This document shows, piece by piece, positions 46,227 through 56,210 of a stretch of 64,000 nucleotides of DNA (position 1 is its first letter; each line of letters opens with the position of its first letter). The translations under genes were made by a program, and so were the position numbers. Source of the DNA: Pyxidicoccus xibeiensis (GTDB lineage Bacteria > Myxococcota > Myxococcia > Myxococcales > Myxococcaceae); the NCBI RefSeq assembly GCF_024198175.1, contig NZ_JAJVKV010000017.1, forward strand, positions 124,001 through 188,000. The letters run 5' to 3'. The notes below the pieces were generated by a model that was not told the DNA's origin, searched no databases, and saw nothing but the letters and a program-made list of their open reading frames with translations.

Positions 46227-46451
46227 TCAGCAGCTCCAGCTGCAGTAGCCGGAGCAGCGGATGTACCGCGTCTCGCAGGTGTCGTAGCACGACGGGGTCG
46301 TACAGTTCGCGTAGCAGTACTCGTAGGCGCTGTCACAGCTTGAGCAGCAGGGCATGGCGGTAGCTTCCTCGCCGCCCACCGTCGCGGTAGCGAAGGCGGC
46401 GCCGGCACCCATCATCAGACCCATGAGACCCATCATCAGCATCTTCTTCAT
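46227..46451 (-). CDS. Secreted ten-cysteine miniprotein, second copy
   Basis: The 74-residue precursor has a Met-rich signal peptide ending GAGAAFA, then ATATVGGEEATAMP and a ten-Cys region starting CCSSCD and ending CSWSC. Cys spacing is identical to the protein at 26030-26251, and the stretch from GAGAAFATATVG onward is nearly shared, while most residues between cysteines differ. GGAG precedes the ATG. Neither copy has an obvious processing or export gene beside it. Confidence 0.8.
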   Translation of the reverse strand: MKKMLMMGLMGLMMGAGAAFATATVGGEEATAMPCCSSCDSAYEYCYANCTTPSCYDTCETRYIRCSGYCSWSC

Positions 46452-46651
46452 AGGAGCTCCCTGCGCGTGGACCGGGTCGGAACTCGGGACGGGGGCCACG
46501 CCTGCTCCGTCCCATGGCGACTGTACAGACAGTCATCAATAGCGAGGAAGCCGGATTTCTGATTGAGATGGACTGGCCGGCGTTCGACGCTTGCTGTCCG
46601 TCTATCTTGTGAAATTCAAGACCGGGTGAAGCAATCGCTGCCGCGTGGCGC

Positions 46652-48097
46652 TCAAGGCGAGTGACACGAGAAGATGAGCGGCGCGAGTGCGCCCTTCACC
46701 TGGTACGAGAACGAGTGGCTACCATCACCGGAAGCCCACTCGATTTCGGGCTGGGCCTTGAGCCAGGCCACCGTGGCTTCAATCTTCTCGCAAGGGTCCT
46801 TCCGGGCGTCCAGGAGCTTGCGCTGGAAGGACTGCATCCGCTCGTGGGCCTCTTCAATCTGCCGCCGCTCCTCGGCCACCTGCTCCGGTGTGACGACCTC
46901 CACCTCTTCCGGCGGGCCCAGCACGACGCTCCCATCGGGGAACCGCACCTCCAGGGCCAGCCGCACGGTGCGGGGCTCCTTCGTGTCCAGCTCGACCTGG
47001 AACGTCTGGTCGGAGGACTCATCCTCCGGCACCTTCTCCTTGCCGAACCGCCGGGAGACCTTCCCCTTCGCATCGAGCTCCACCAGGGTGGCCTCGGAAG
47101 GGCGGGGGATGACGTTGCCCAGGTAGACCCTCAGCTCGACGTTCCCCTTGGCGCCCACGGCGAGCTGCCCGGGGCGGAGGGTGTCTCCGGGCCGCTCCAG
47201 CACCAGCAGCGAGAAGTCTCCACGGAGGTCTTCATCGCCGGGAGCCGGCTCCTGCTTGCACTCCACTGCCAGCGTCGCGGTGAGCTTCGTCTTCTGGACG
47301 GGGACACCCTTGCAGTACATGTCCGCGACGAGCGGGACGGTGAGCGAGGAGGTCTTGGAGGTGCAGGCCCGGGTCACCGCGGCGGGCTTCCAGAGCGGAA
47401 GGTCGACTTCGAAGCGGGCGTTGTACTCAGCGAAGCCCGGCTTGCGTGTGAAGGTCCGGGGCAGGCCGGGCGTGGTGCCGCGCAGGACCACCTTCTCGAG
47501 CGTCCGCTGGCAGTTCGCATCGAGGGTGGCACGGGCGTAGACCCACGCGGGCGTGGCGCCGCCGCCATCCACCTCCTTGAGCTTGCCGCCCACGACGTGT
47601 GCCGTGGCTCCCTGCTCGAGCCTGAGCGCGGGCTTGGGCTGGGGCTCCGAATCCGAATTGTAGTAGCTCCCCAGGCGCGCCATGTACCGCGCATGCTGCC
47701 TGGGCGTCAGCCGAAGGAGCTGCTCGGGTGGAAGGGGAATGACGGGGAACTCCTCGGCCGGGGGGCGGTCCTTCCGGGCGAGCTGCATCTCTGCTTGCTT
47801 CTCGCCCACGCGGACCGTGAGCCAGAGCGGCTCCTCCCACGCGGGCATGAGCGCGTCGTGCAGGTCGGTCTCGTTGAGCTCGGTGATGGGCTTGCGCGCG
47901 AAGAGCCGCATGGGCGAGTTGATACGCTCGATTCGCATCCCGGGCGCAAGCCCCACCTTCGCGGCGACGCTGCCCTTCTTCACCTTCTCCACCGTCACCT
48001 GCTCGCCGTCTGACCGGGCGGAGAAGCCCAGGGGCTCGATGGTGACGGAGAAGGGCGTTGCCGCGAGCAGCGCGCTCGTCATGACAGCCAGGAACAT
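46652..48097 (-). CDS. Exported protein with N-terminal PDZ-like domain
   Basis: The 481-residue protein has a short signal-like start (MFLAVMTSALLAATPF). The next 100 residues are PDZ-like (VTVEKVKKGSVAAKVGLAPG, MRIERINSP), a fold that binds peptide ends. The middle is beta-rich with paired Cys, and the C-terminal part has a charged coiled segment (EERRQIEEAHERMQSFQRKLL). No protease triad is seen, so it is a binding or assembly protein rather than an HtrA peptidase. It is transcribed leftward after the GH43-like gene with 62 bases between. Confidence 0.7.
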   Translation of the reverse strand: MFLAVMTSALLAATPFSVTIEPLGFSARSDGEQVTVEKVKKGSVAAKVGLAPGMRIERINSPMRLFARKPITELNETDLHDALMPAWEEPLWLTVRVGEKQAEMQLARKDRPPAEEFPVIPLPPEQLLRLTPRQHARYMARLGSYYNSDSEPQPKPALRLEQGATAHVVGGKLKEVDGGGATPAWVYARATLDANCQRTLEKVVLRGTTPGLPRTFTRKPGFAEYNARFEVDLPLWKPAAVTRACTSKTSSLTVPLVADMYCKGVPVQKTKLTATLAVECKQEPAPGDEDLRGDFSLLVLERPGDTLRPGQLAVGAKGNVELRVYLGNVIPRPSEATLVELDAKGKVSRRFGKEKVPEDESSDQTFQVELDTKEPRTVRLALEVRFPDGSVVLGPPEEVEVVTPEQVAEERRQIEEAHERMQSFQRKLLDARKDPCEKIEATVAWLKAQPEIEWASGDGSHSFSYQVKGALAPLIFSCHSP

Positions 48098-48159
48098 GGG
48101 GTGTGGGCCTCCGGGTGGTATCGTCGCAGATGCACACCCTCCGGGGAAATGCGGGCGGC

Positions 48160-49923
48160 TCAGGGGATGACGATGTGCGAGTGCATGCCGAGCCCGTCAT
48201 ACGGCGTGGCGCCGCAGCGGGCATGGGCCCAGTCGCCATTCACCGCCGAGCAGATGCGGAAGGCCTGGATGTTGGAGTACGGCACGTTGATGCCGGGCGT
48301 GTCGCAGCGTCCCTGGTACGTCCACGAAAGGCTCTTGTTGACGGAGGTGACGCCGATGCACGGGCCAATCCACGCGCCGGTGTCGCGCCGCTGCACGTCG
48401 ATGGAGTACTGGGCGGGCGTCTCCTCCTCGCTCCAGTTCAGGTCCACGAAGGGCGTGTAGCCGCCCGGCAGGGACAGGGCCACGTCGTCAGAGATGCCGT
48501 CATAGGGCGTCTCGACGAAGGGGCCCCAGACATTGTTGTTCGAATAGAAGATGCGGAAGGCGGCGATGTCTCCCTTCGTCACCACGCGGTCCCCGGCGCT
48601 GCGGCAAACGCCGTCGAAGACAGTCTTGTTGGACTGCCCGAGGACGCCCACGGCCAGGCATGGGCCAACCACAGACCCGTCGCGCAGCACGACGTCGAGC
48701 GAGTAGCTGTAGCCGGTCAGCTTGTTCCAGCGGACGTTCACCTGATTGAACGAGTGCAGCGAGCCGTCCGGCTTGAAGGCGACGCGCTGCTTGTACGTGC
48801 TGCGCGAGGTGAGGTTGCCGGCGGCGTCGAAGGCGCCGACATGGAAGACATTGAAGTACTCACCCCGGCGCTCGACGATGACGTTGTGGCCGTGGGACTG
48901 AACCAGCCTGCCGGCGGAGTTGCGCAGGGGCTGGGAGAGCCGCCGCACCGCCCGCGCCCGCGTGAGCTGGGGAATGGAGTCACCCATGATGTAATACATG
49001 GCGTACTGGCTGTTGTACCAACCGCCACTGAGGAGCAGGTAGTACAGGCCATTGCGCTTGAAGACCTCGGGGGCCTCGTTGATGCCTTCCTCGTAGGCCG
49101 GGGTCGCGAACACCGCCGGGCCCGCGTGGTTGTAGACGGTGCCGGGGGCCGCGGTGTTGAAGGAGGAGATGTTGTTGCCCCGGTCGAACCAGACATAGAA
49201 GAACCAGCGCCCCGACGTGTCGTTGTACGTGGCCGAGTCGATGCGGATGTTCCGGTTGCAGCCCTGCGGCAGGCAGCCCGTGGCGGTGGAGGTGCGCGGC
49301 CACGTCGTGTTGGCATTGATGGGCTGGGGCGCGCCGAAGTGGAGGTTCAAGTCTGGCGCGGTGGCCACGAAGGTCGTCACGTCCTGGCCGGACGGAGGGC
49401 ACGGTGCGCCGTTGGGCACCCGGTGGGCGGAGAAGTAGAGCTGGTAGGCCCCGTTGTACTTGCCGAGGTCCGGCGCCCACAGGAAGCAGTAGTCGTGGAC
49501 GGGGTCGGCCACCGACGGGTCATAGGAGCGCTTGAGCTGGAAGCTCGTCAGGTCGCGCGTCTCGTAGATGGGCAGCTGCCAGCCATTGCCGGTGCCGGAC
49601 AGGAAGAACAGGTCGTCGTGTTCCTTGTAGACGTCCGGGTCCGCCAGCCCCGGCACGAGCAGCGTGCGTCGCCCGTAGTCGCCACCGCGCGTGGCGCAGG
49701 CGGGGCCCGTGAAGCCCTCGTCACAGATGCAGCGCGCGGTGCCAGCCTCGTCCCGGCAGACGCCGTGGCCGCTGCAGGTGACGCCGTCGCAGACCCCGGC
49801 GAGCTGCCGTGGCATCGAGTCCCGCTCCAGCGAGGGCTCGGGCTCCAGGGGCTGTCCGTCTCCACATCCGGCGATGGAGGTGGACAGGGTGGCCAGCAGC
49901 ACGACGACACGGGCGCTCTTCAT
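48160..49923 (-). CDS. GH43-like lipoprotein with EGF-like domain
   Basis: The 587-residue lipoprotein has a signal ending SIAGC. A six-Cys EGF-like module (VCDGVTCSGHGVCRDE to CICDEGFTGPAC) is followed by a five-bladed propeller glycosidase domain: likely base Asp in LADPDVYKEHDDLFFLSG, Asp in CFLWAPDL, and likely acid Glu in NEAPEVFKRNGLYYLLLSGG. GH43-type enzymes cut arabinan or xylan-type glycans. The C-terminal 180 residues form repeated beta domains with Cys (GPCLAVGVLG, GPCIGVTSVN). It should sit on the outer membrane and act on extracellular polysaccharide. Confidence 0.78.
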   Translation of the reverse strand: MKSARVVVLLATLSTSIAGCGDGQPLEPEPSLERDSMPRQLAGVCDGVTCSGHGVCRDEAGTARCICDEGFTGPACATRGGDYGRRTLLVPGLADPDVYKEHDDLFFLSGTGNGWQLPIYETRDLTSFQLKRSYDPSVADPVHDYCFLWAPDLGKYNGAYQLYFSAHRVPNGAPCPPSGQDVTTFVATAPDLNLHFGAPQPINANTTWPRTSTATGCLPQGCNRNIRIDSATYNDTSGRWFFYVWFDRGNNISSFNTAAPGTVYNHAGPAVFATPAYEEGINEAPEVFKRNGLYYLLLSGGWYNSQYAMYYIMGDSIPQLTRARAVRRLSQPLRNSAGRLVQSHGHNVIVERRGEYFNVFHVGAFDAAGNLTSRSTYKQRVAFKPDGSLHSFNQVNVRWNKLTGYSYSLDVVLRDGSVVGPCLAVGVLGQSNKTVFDGVCRSAGDRVVTKGDIAAFRIFYSNNNVWGPFVETPYDGISDDVALSLPGGYTPFVDLNWSEEETPAQYSIDVQRRDTGAWIGPCIGVTSVNKSLSWTYQGRCDTPGINVPYSNIQAFRICSAVNGDWAHARCGATPYDGLGMHSHIVIP

Positions 49924-50164
49924 GAGTTCTCTTCCCTCCTGGCTTCATCGTCGCAGTTAGGGGAGAGCGTAAAAAGCTCGATTTACTGGAGTTGAGAGCT
50001 CACCCATGGTGGTGCGCGGGTAGCCCCCGCGGCTGAAGCGCCAGCCAGCGACTGGACCCGCCCGGGCTGCCGGGGCCGACTCCTGCGCCGGCTCGGCCAT
50101 CTTCACAAGTGCGCGCGCCCGTCCCTGACACGTGGGCACTTACGCTGAAAGAGGCACATTCATC

Positions 50165-51502
50165 ATGCGAACACACGATGTCAGGACCGGGGCTCTGGGA
50201 TGGCGCCGGACGGGGTTGTTGCTGGGCACGCTCACCCTCACGGCCTGGGGAGGCGCTTCGGAAGCCGCGAGGCCCGCGCAGCCTCTGGAGGTCACCTTGA
50301 GTACGGGCTCCAGCCTGACCCTGAATGACAGCTGCGAGCAGGACCCCGGGCCCACGTGGTCCACGCCATCCTTTGCCTCCGGGGCCGAGGTGGCCTCGGA
50401 TGGAACCCGCTCTCTCGTGGTCTGGCGGGATGGGAGCCGGCCGGGAGAGCTCCTCGCCGCGCGCGTGTCGAAGGGCGGCAGGCTGCTCGACCCGGAATCC
50501 CTCACGCTCAATCCCTCTCCCTCGGTCCAGGCAGGAGCCCCCGCCGTCGCCTACGATGGCAGGCAATTCCTCGTCGTCTGGCAGGGAGAGCACTCCCTGT
50601 TCCTGGCCCGGGTGAAGCCGGATGGGACGGTGGACGGTCCGGTGCTGCCCATCGTGAACATCAGCGGAGACCCGTCCTCCACGCCTGGCATTGCCTGCAC
50701 CTGGCGCAGGTGTCTCGTGGCCTGGTCCGACTTCGGGGACCCCCGGAGGATTCGCGGAGTCCTCGTGAAGTCTCACGACACCGGGGTGCGCACCCAGGAG
50801 CTCACCCTCGCATCCGATGCGGTGGCGCTCTCCTCGTTCGGCGTCCCGGTGGCCTGGTCCGACAACCGGTTCCTCGTCGCCTGGAGCGACACTCGCTTTG
50901 GCGACACCACCCCGAAGCTCCTCGCCACCCGCGTGACGAGCGATGGGGCCGTGCTCGACCCGACGGGCATCCTCATCTCGGACACCCCCGGGGCGCAGAC
51001 CTGGCTGGACGTCGTCGGCACGCAGCAGGGCTTCTTCGTCGCCTGGAGCGATACGCGCCATGGCACCCGGGATTTGTTCGGGACGTTCGTGAGGCCCAAT
51101 GGCTCCGTACCCGATGCGGATGGCTTCCTCCTCTCCTCGACGGACCCTGGCGATGACGTCCTTCCCTCGCTCGCTTCGGACGGACAGCGGGTGCTCGCGA
51201 CCTGGAGCCGGGTGGGCCCGGACCGCTTCTCCATCCGGGGCAACCTCGTGAAGCCTGATGGGACGGTGTCCACGCTGGACGGGTTCCCGCTCTCGGACGG
51301 CGACTTCGTCCGCGAAGTGGAGCAGGACGTCGTCTTCCAGGATGGGCAGTACTTCATGGCCTACAGCGCCGCGCCCGCCATCGACGAGCCTCCCTTCCAG
51401 GTCATCCTCGGCACCCGCGTGAGGTCGGATGGCACCCGCGTGGATGACCCCGCCGTGCGCATCTCGCATTCACCCTCGGTCGAGAGCGCGCAGCAGCAGT
51501 AG
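50165..51502 (+). CDS. Exported repeat protein, probable beta-propeller
   Basis: The 445-residue protein has a signal peptide (TGLLLGTLTLTAWGGASEA) and six to seven repeats with a FLVVW/FLVAWSD.R core followed by RV..DG.VLD..GI.IS, a pattern of exported beta-propeller proteins common in myxobacteria. No catalytic motif is visible. ATG 50165 is chosen with GAAAGAGG upstream; a GTG at 50132 would add 11 residues. It diverges from the GH43-like gene over 241 bases that include an AT-richer stretch near 49970. Confidence 0.75.
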   Translation: MRTHDVRTGALGWRRTGLLLGTLTLTAWGGASEAARPAQPLEVTLSTGSSLTLNDSCEQDPGPTWSTPSFASGAEVASDGTRSLVVWRDGSRPGELLAARVSKGGRLLDPESLTLNPSPSVQAGAPAVAYDGRQFLVVWQGEHSLFLARVKPDGTVDGPVLPIVNISGDPSSTPGIACTWRRCLVAWSDFGDPRRIRGVLVKSHDTGVRTQELTLASDAVALSSFGVPVAWSDNRFLVAWSDTRFGDTTPKLLATRVTSDGAVLDPTGILISDTPGAQTWLDVVGTQQGFFVAWSDTRHGTRDLFGTFVRPNGSVPDADGFLLSSTDPGDDVLPSLASDGQRVLATWSRVGPDRFSIRGNLVKPDGTVSTLDGFPLSDGDFVREVEQDVVFQDGQYFMAYSAAPAIDEPPFQVILGTRVRSDGTRVDDPAVRISHSPSVESAQQQ

Positions 51503-51607
51503 AAGTCGGGCAGCCTGGGGCCCCCTTGTCTGGCGACAGATGCATGGCCAATCGCGGGGCCCCGCGGTTGGCATGCATTGTCCCTGCCCGGCTATCCTGC
51601 TCACGAC

Positions 51608-52207
51608 ATGAATGCTCCCAGGGCTCCCCAGCAGGGCAGTGGCTTCTTTCCCGGCGCGGTCATCGGCGGCGTGCTTGGCTTCCTCGTCATGGCGCTGGTG
51701 CTCGGCGTGGGCGGCTACGCGTATGTGAAGAAGCGCGCGAATGACGCCCGGCGGGGATGGAATCTGGTGCCCGTGGTCGTCGCGGCCCAGGACATGCCCG
51801 AGGACACCCTCGTCACGTTCGAGGGCCTCTCCCAGCGCTCGGTCCCGGAGCAGTTCGTGACCACCTCGGTGGTCAAGCCGGACAGCGCCAGCTACATCGT
51901 GAACCAGCGCCTCAACGTGTCCGTGCAGGCCGGCGACCCGATGCTCTGGACCCACTTCGATACGAAGAAGCGGGCCCCCTTCCTCGTGGCGGCGAGGGAC
52001 ATCCCGGTCGGCGCGAAGCTGACGGAGGCGGACATGGTCCCCAAGGGGCTGGACTCGGAGCTCGTGACACCGTCCTACGTGAAGGAGTCCGAGCGCCCGC
52101 AGGTGGTGGGCCGCCCTGTCATTGCCGCCTTCCGCAAGGGCGACCCCATCCTCTGGACCCACTTCAGGAACGAGCCGCCGCCCGTCACTGGCGCCACGGC
52201 TCCGTAG
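51608..52207 (+). CDS. SAF-domain protein, CpaB/RcpC-like
   Basis: The 199-residue protein has one membrane anchor (FFPGAVIGGVLGFLVMALVLG) and two SAF-type segments: VPVVVAAQDMPEDTLVTFEGL and FLVAARDIPVGAKLTEADM, each followed by VT-SV/VTPSYVK and a G-DP-LWTHF close. CpaB/RcpC proteins work in Flp pilus assembly in the periplasm. No other pilus gene is beside it, so it may serve a distant locus or have another role. Confidence 0.75.
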   Translation: MNAPRAPQQGSGFFPGAVIGGVLGFLVMALVLGVGGYAYVKKRANDARRGWNLVPVVVAAQDMPEDTLVTFEGLSQRSVPEQFVTTSVVKPDSASYIVNQRLNVSVQAGDPMLWTHFDTKKRAPFLVAARDIPVGAKLTEADMVPKGLDSELVTPSYVKESERPQVVGRPVIAAFRKGDPILWTHFRNEPPPVTGATAP

Positions 52208-52219
52208 TCGGACCGTTGC

Positions 52220-53131
52220 CTACCGCGTCCCGGCCGGTGCCGTCGTGTCCAGGAACGCCTTGAGCTCCGGCAGCACCTGCTCGGGATGTTCCTGGTGGGG
52301 GCTGTGCCCGGCGTCCACGCGCATCAGCCGCGCCTGGGAAAACCGCCGCGAGGCCTCCTCCGCGAGCGACACGGGCACGACGTCCTCCTTCTCCCCCCAC
52401 ACGAGCAGCACCGGCACCTTCACCTCACCCAGCCGCTCCCGCCGGTGGAACACGGGGCCCGTCACCGGCACCAGCGTGTTGAACGCGCGCGCCGCCGCGT
52501 CCCTGCCGCCGGGCACCGCGACCAGCTCGTACTCCAGGGCCCCCAGCCGCTCACCCAGCGGCGTCGGCGCCGGAGGCATCAGCCGCGACCAGGCCCAAGG
52601 CCCCAGCGAGCGCGCCAGCCGCTCCGGCCCCGCGCGGAAGAACAGCCGCGCCTTGCGCTCCATGTCCGGCCCCAGCCCCATCGCCCCCACCAGCACCAGC
52701 CGCTCCACCGGCACCCGGCCGCGCAGCGCCAGCTCCAGCCCCACCAGCCCGCCCAGCGAGTGACCCACCACCGACACCGGCCCGGGGGCCAGCTGCTCCA
52801 GCAGCGCCTCCACCGGCTCGGTGAAGAAGCGCACCCCGTCCTCGGCCGTAGTCACCTTGCCCTCGGGGGCCGAGGACATTCCGAAGCCGGGCAGGTCCAC
52901 CGCCAGCACCCGGTGCCCCCGGGCCAGCGCCGTCAGGTAGACGAACCACGTGGACGCCGCCCCGCCGCGCCCGTGGAGCAGGACGACGGTGGGCCCCTGG
53001 CCTCCCTCCAGCACCCTCAGGGCCCCGCCGGACGGCAGCCAGCGCACCGTGGCCGTCACGGCCGGGGCCAGCTGCCCCAGCAGGCCGGCTTCCACGGGCC
53101 CCACGGCCGGCGCCTTCGCCGGGGCCTTCAT
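52220..53131 (-). CDS. Alpha/beta hydrolase
   Basis: The 303-residue protein has the alpha/beta hydrolase core: HGRGGAASTW for the oxyanion region, the nucleophile elbow GHSLGG, a late Asp in WGEKEDVVP and the catalytic His in DAGHSPHQEHPEQV. The substrate may be an ester, lactone or acyl group. GGGAGGTGG lies directly before the ATG. It diverges from the moxR gene, 197 bases apart, and may share control with it. Confidence 0.85.
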   Translation of the reverse strand: MKAPAKAPAVGPVEAGLLGQLAPAVTATVRWLPSGGALRVLEGGQGPTVVLLHGRGGAASTWFVYLTALARGHRVLAVDLPGFGMSSAPEGKVTTAEDGVRFFTEPVEALLEQLAPGPVSVVGHSLGGLVGLELALRGRVPVERLVLVGAMGLGPDMERKARLFFRAGPERLARSLGPWAWSRLMPPAPTPLGERLGALEYELVAVPGGRDAAARAFNTLVPVTGPVFHRRERLGEVKVPVLLVWGEKEDVVPVSLAEEASRRFSQARLMRVDAGHSPHQEHPEQVLPELKAFLDTTAPAGTR

Positions 53132-53328
53132 GGCCACCTCCCGGGACGCGGGGGCCGGGCCGGCTTCCACCGGGAGTGGAACAGCGGGGGAGGGTGGGAC
53201 ATGGGAAATGGGACTCCAGGAGGGGCGGACGGACGCGCAACTTACTGGAATGCCCGGGCTTCTGCGGTGTTGAGCCCGATGCCCTGTAACCCCTAGGCTG
53301 CCCGCCGCCAGTCCGACACGAGGCGACA

Positions 53329-54318
53329 TTGAACACCGATATCCGCGCGCTCACCGAACGCGTGCAGCAGGAAAGCAGCTTCGTCGAGGTCCTCAACCAG
53401 GAGACCGGCAAGGTCATCGTCGGGCAGCGCTACATGCTCGAGCGCATCCTCATCGGCCTGCTCTGCAACGGGCACGTGCTGCTGGAAGGCGTCCCCGGCC
53501 TCGCCAAGACGCTCACCGTGCGCACCGTGGCGGACTCCCTGAGCGCCACCTTCATGCGCATCCAGTTCACCCCGGACCTGCTGCCCGCGGACGTGGTGGG
53601 CACGATGATCTACAACCAGCAGGCGGCCAACTTCACCGTCCGCAAGGGGCCCATCTTCGCGAACATCGTCCTGGCGGACGAAATCAACCGCGCCCCCGCC
53701 AAGGTCCAGTCCGCCCTCCTGGAGGCCATGGCAGAGCGCCAGGTCACCATCGGCGACCAGTCCTTCGGCCTGCCCTCGCCGTTCCTCGTGCTGGCCACCC
53801 AGAACCCCATTGAGCAGGAAGGCACCTACCCGCTGCCCGAGGCGCAGGTGGACCGCTTCATGCTCAAGGTGAAGGTGGGCTACCCCACGCGGGACGAAGA
53901 GAAGGTCATCATGGACCGGATGTCCGGGGGCACGTCGCCCAGGGCCCAGAAGGTCATCGGCCTGGAGCACCTGGTCCGCGCCCGCGAGCTCGTCCACCAC
54001 ATCTACATGGACGAGAAGGTGAAGGAGTACATCCTCAACGTGGTGTTCGCCACGCGCGAGCCCAACAAGTACGGCCTCAAGGACCTGGCGGACTACATCC
54101 AGTTCGGCGCCTCGCCGCGCGCCACCATCTCCCTGGCCCAGGCCGCCCGCGCCCACGCCTTCCTGCGCCACCGCGGCTTCGTCACCCCCGAGGACGTGAA
54201 GGCCATCGCCTTCGACGTGCTCCGCCACCGCATCGCCATGACATACGAGGCGGAGGCGGAGGAGCTCACCGCGGAGAAGATCATCCAGCGCGTGTTCGAC
54301 CGCGTCGAAGTCCCCTGA
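53329..54318 (+). CDS. moxR: MoxR-type AAA+ ATPase
   Basis: The 329-residue ATPase has Walker A GVPGLAKT near residue 56, Walker B IVLADEINRAPAK near 114, TQNPIEQEGTYPLPEAQVDRF with sensor residues, and a C-terminal lid. MoxR ATPases act as chaperones for von Willebrand A proteins, and two of those are encoded in the same operon. The start appears to be TTG at 53329 with GAGG five bases upstream, which gives the normal family N-terminus. Confidence 0.92.
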   Translation: MNTDIRALTERVQQESSFVEVLNQETGKVIVGQRYMLERILIGLLCNGHVLLEGVPGLAKTLTVRTVADSLSATFMRIQFTPDLLPADVVGTMIYNQQAANFTVRKGPIFANIVLADEINRAPAKVQSALLEAMAERQVTIGDQSFGLPSPFLVLATQNPIEQEGTYPLPEAQVDRFMLKVKVGYPTRDEEKVIMDRMSGGTSPRAQKVIGLEHLVRARELVHHIYMDEKVKEYILNVVFATREPNKYGLKDLADYIQFGASPRATISLAQAARAHAFLRHRGFVTPEDVKAIAFDVLRHRIAMTYEAEAEELTAEKIIQRVFDRVEVP

Positions 54319-54345
54319 CGTTCCCTCGAGCCCGCCAGGCGCCCC

Positions 54346-55227
54346 GTGCTTCCCAAGGACCTCATCCGCCGCATCCGCAAGCTGGAGATTCGCACCCGCA
54401 AGGTGGTCTCCGACATGCTCGCGGGCCAGTACCACTCGGTCTTCAAGGGCCGGGGCATGGCCTTCTCCGAGGTGCGGCAGTACCAGCCCGGTGACGAGAT
54501 TCGCATCATCGACTGGAACGTCACCGCGCGCATGAACGAGGCCTACGTCAAGGTCTTCACCGAGGAGCGCGAGCTGACGGTGATGCTCCTGGTGGACGTG
54601 TCCGCCTCCAAGGAGTTCGGCTCGAAGGAGCGCACCAAGGCGGAGATCGCCGCCGAGGTCGCCGCGCAGATTGCCTTCAGCGCGATTGCCAACAACGACC
54701 GGGTGGGGCTCATCCTCTTCTCGGACCGGGTGGAGAAAGTGGTTCCGCCGCGCAAGGGCCGCACGCACGTGCTGCGGCTGGTGAGCGACATCCTCACCTT
54801 CAAGCCGCAGGGCAGGGGCACGGACCTGGCCACGGGGCTGACGTACCTGCGGCAGGTGGCGAAGCGGAAGGCCGTGACGTTCCTCATCTCCGACTTCCAG
54901 GCGCGCGACTTCGAGAAGCCGCTGCGCCTGGTGGGCCGCAAGCACGACCTGGTGCCGGTGGTGGTGGAGGACCCGATGGAGGAGGACTTCCCGCGCCTGG
55001 GCCTGGTGGAGATGGAGGACCCGGAGACGGGAGACCGCTTCGTGGTGGACACCAGCGACCCGCGCGTGCGGGGCCGCTTCGCCCGGGCCATGCAGGCCGC
55101 GCGCGACGAGCGGCGCAAGCTGTTCAAGAAGCTGGAGCTGGACCACGTGGAGCTGCGGGCGGGGGATGACCACGGCAAGGCGCTCGCGCAGTTCTTCCGC
55201 GCGCGGGCCCGGAGGATGGCGGCGTGA
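54346..55227 (+). CDS. DUF58 protein
   Basis: This 293-residue protein carries the DUF58 signature (FKGRGMAFSEVRQYQPGDEIR, then IDWNVTARM) followed by a von Willebrand A-like fold (VMLLVDVSASKEF). It is the usual partner of MoxR. The start is GTG at 54346. The stop overlaps the next gene's GTG as GTGA. Confidence 0.92.
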   Translation: MLPKDLIRRIRKLEIRTRKVVSDMLAGQYHSVFKGRGMAFSEVRQYQPGDEIRIIDWNVTARMNEAYVKVFTEERELTVMLLVDVSASKEFGSKERTKAEIAAEVAAQIAFSAIANNDRVGLILFSDRVEKVVPPRKGRTHVLRLVSDILTFKPQGRGTDLATGLTYLRQVAKRKAVTFLISDFQARDFEKPLRLVGRKHDLVPVVVEDPMEEDFPRLGLVEMEDPETGDRFVVDTSDPRVRGRFARAMQAARDERRKLFKKLELDHVELRAGDDHGKALAQFFRARARRMAA

Positions 55228-56210
55228 CGCGCCTTCTGCCCTGGGTCCTCGTGCTGTGGGTGGCCGCGGCTCCGGCATGGAGCGCGCAGCCACCGGGCGC
55301 GCCCGCCGACGAGACGGTGCAGCCCCGGGACGTCTCCGTGCGCGTGGAGCCGAAGCAGGTGCGCATCGGCGACCCGTTCACCTACGAGGTGGTCATCACC
55401 CACCCGAAGGACCACCGCTACGAGCTGGCGCTGCCCAAGGAGACGGGTGACTTCGAGGTCCTGAACCAGACGCGCCAGCGCCAGGACGGGCCGGACTCGG
55501 CCACCACGACCTTCGGAGTGCGGATGTCCGCCTTCGCGCTGGGCACGCAGCAGGTGCCGGCGCTCGCGTTCGACGTGGCCACGCCGGACGGCATGCGCAA
55601 GTTCTCCCTGCCGGGCCGCGAGGTGGAGGTGGCGTCCACGCTGCCCGCGGACGCGGACGGGCAGGGCGCGGAGCTGTTCGACTACCAGCCCCCGCAGGAG
55701 GTGCTCGTCCGCTCGTGGCGCCTGGTGCTGACGCTGCTGGGCGCGCTGGCCGCGGCCCTGCTGGCGTGGGCGCTGTGGCGCTGGTGGAAGAACCGGCCGA
55801 AGCACGTGGCGGTGGAGCCGCTGCTGCCGCTGGACGTGCGCACCCGCAAGGCGCTGGACGCGCTCAAGGCGCAGGAGCTGCCCGCGAAGGGCCACGTGAA
55901 GGACTTCTACTTCCGGCTGTCCGAAATCATCCGTGGCTACCTCGGAGAGCGCTACGGCTTCGAGGCGCTGGAGTGCACCAGCTCGGAGCTGATGGCCTCG
56001 CTGCGCCGCCTGCAGGCGCCCGGGCTGCCGGAGGACGCGCTGATGCGCTTCGTGTCCGAGTCGGACATGGTGAAGTACGCGCGCGCGGACGCCTCACCCG
56101 AGTCCTGCCGCGACTCGCTGGCCTTCGGCTACGCGCTCATCGACCAGACGTACGTTCCGCCCCCGCCCCCTCAGGCCCCCGTCAATGCCGCCGCTCCCCG
56201 CGTTCAATAA
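55224..56210 (+). CDS. BatD/DUF4381-like membrane protein of the MoxR-Bat operon
   Basis: The 328-residue protein has a signal peptide (LLPWVLVLWVAAAPAWS) and a beta-rich periplasmic domain (VSVRVEPKQVRIGDPFTYEV). One membrane helix follows near 165-185 (LVLTLLGALAAALLAWALW), then a cytoplasmic helical domain (VKDFYFRLSEIIRGYLGERY). This layout fits the short protein found between DUF58 and BatA in such operons. It overlaps the batA-like gene by 26 bases. Confidence 0.82.
   Translation: MTRLLPWVLVLWVAAAPAWSAQPPGAPADETVQPRDVSVRVEPKQVRIGDPFTYEVVITHPKDHRYELALPKETGDFEVLNQTRQRQDGPDSATTTFGVRMSAFALGTQQVPALAFDVATPDGMRKFSLPGREVEVASTLPADADGQGAELFDYQPPQEVLVRSWRLVLTLLGALAAALLAWALWRWWKNRPKHVAVEPLLPLDVRTRKALDALKAQELPAKGHVKDFYFRLSEIIRGYLGERYGFEALECTSSELMASLRRLQAPGLPEDALMRFVSESDMVKYARADASPESCRDSLAFGYALIDQTYVPPPPPQAPVNAAAPRVQ

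Noticed and set aside
46652..48097. HtrA-type protease call for the PDZ-like protein
   Set aside because: No His/Asp/Ser triad or GNSGG-type motif is present; only the PDZ-like part can be supported.
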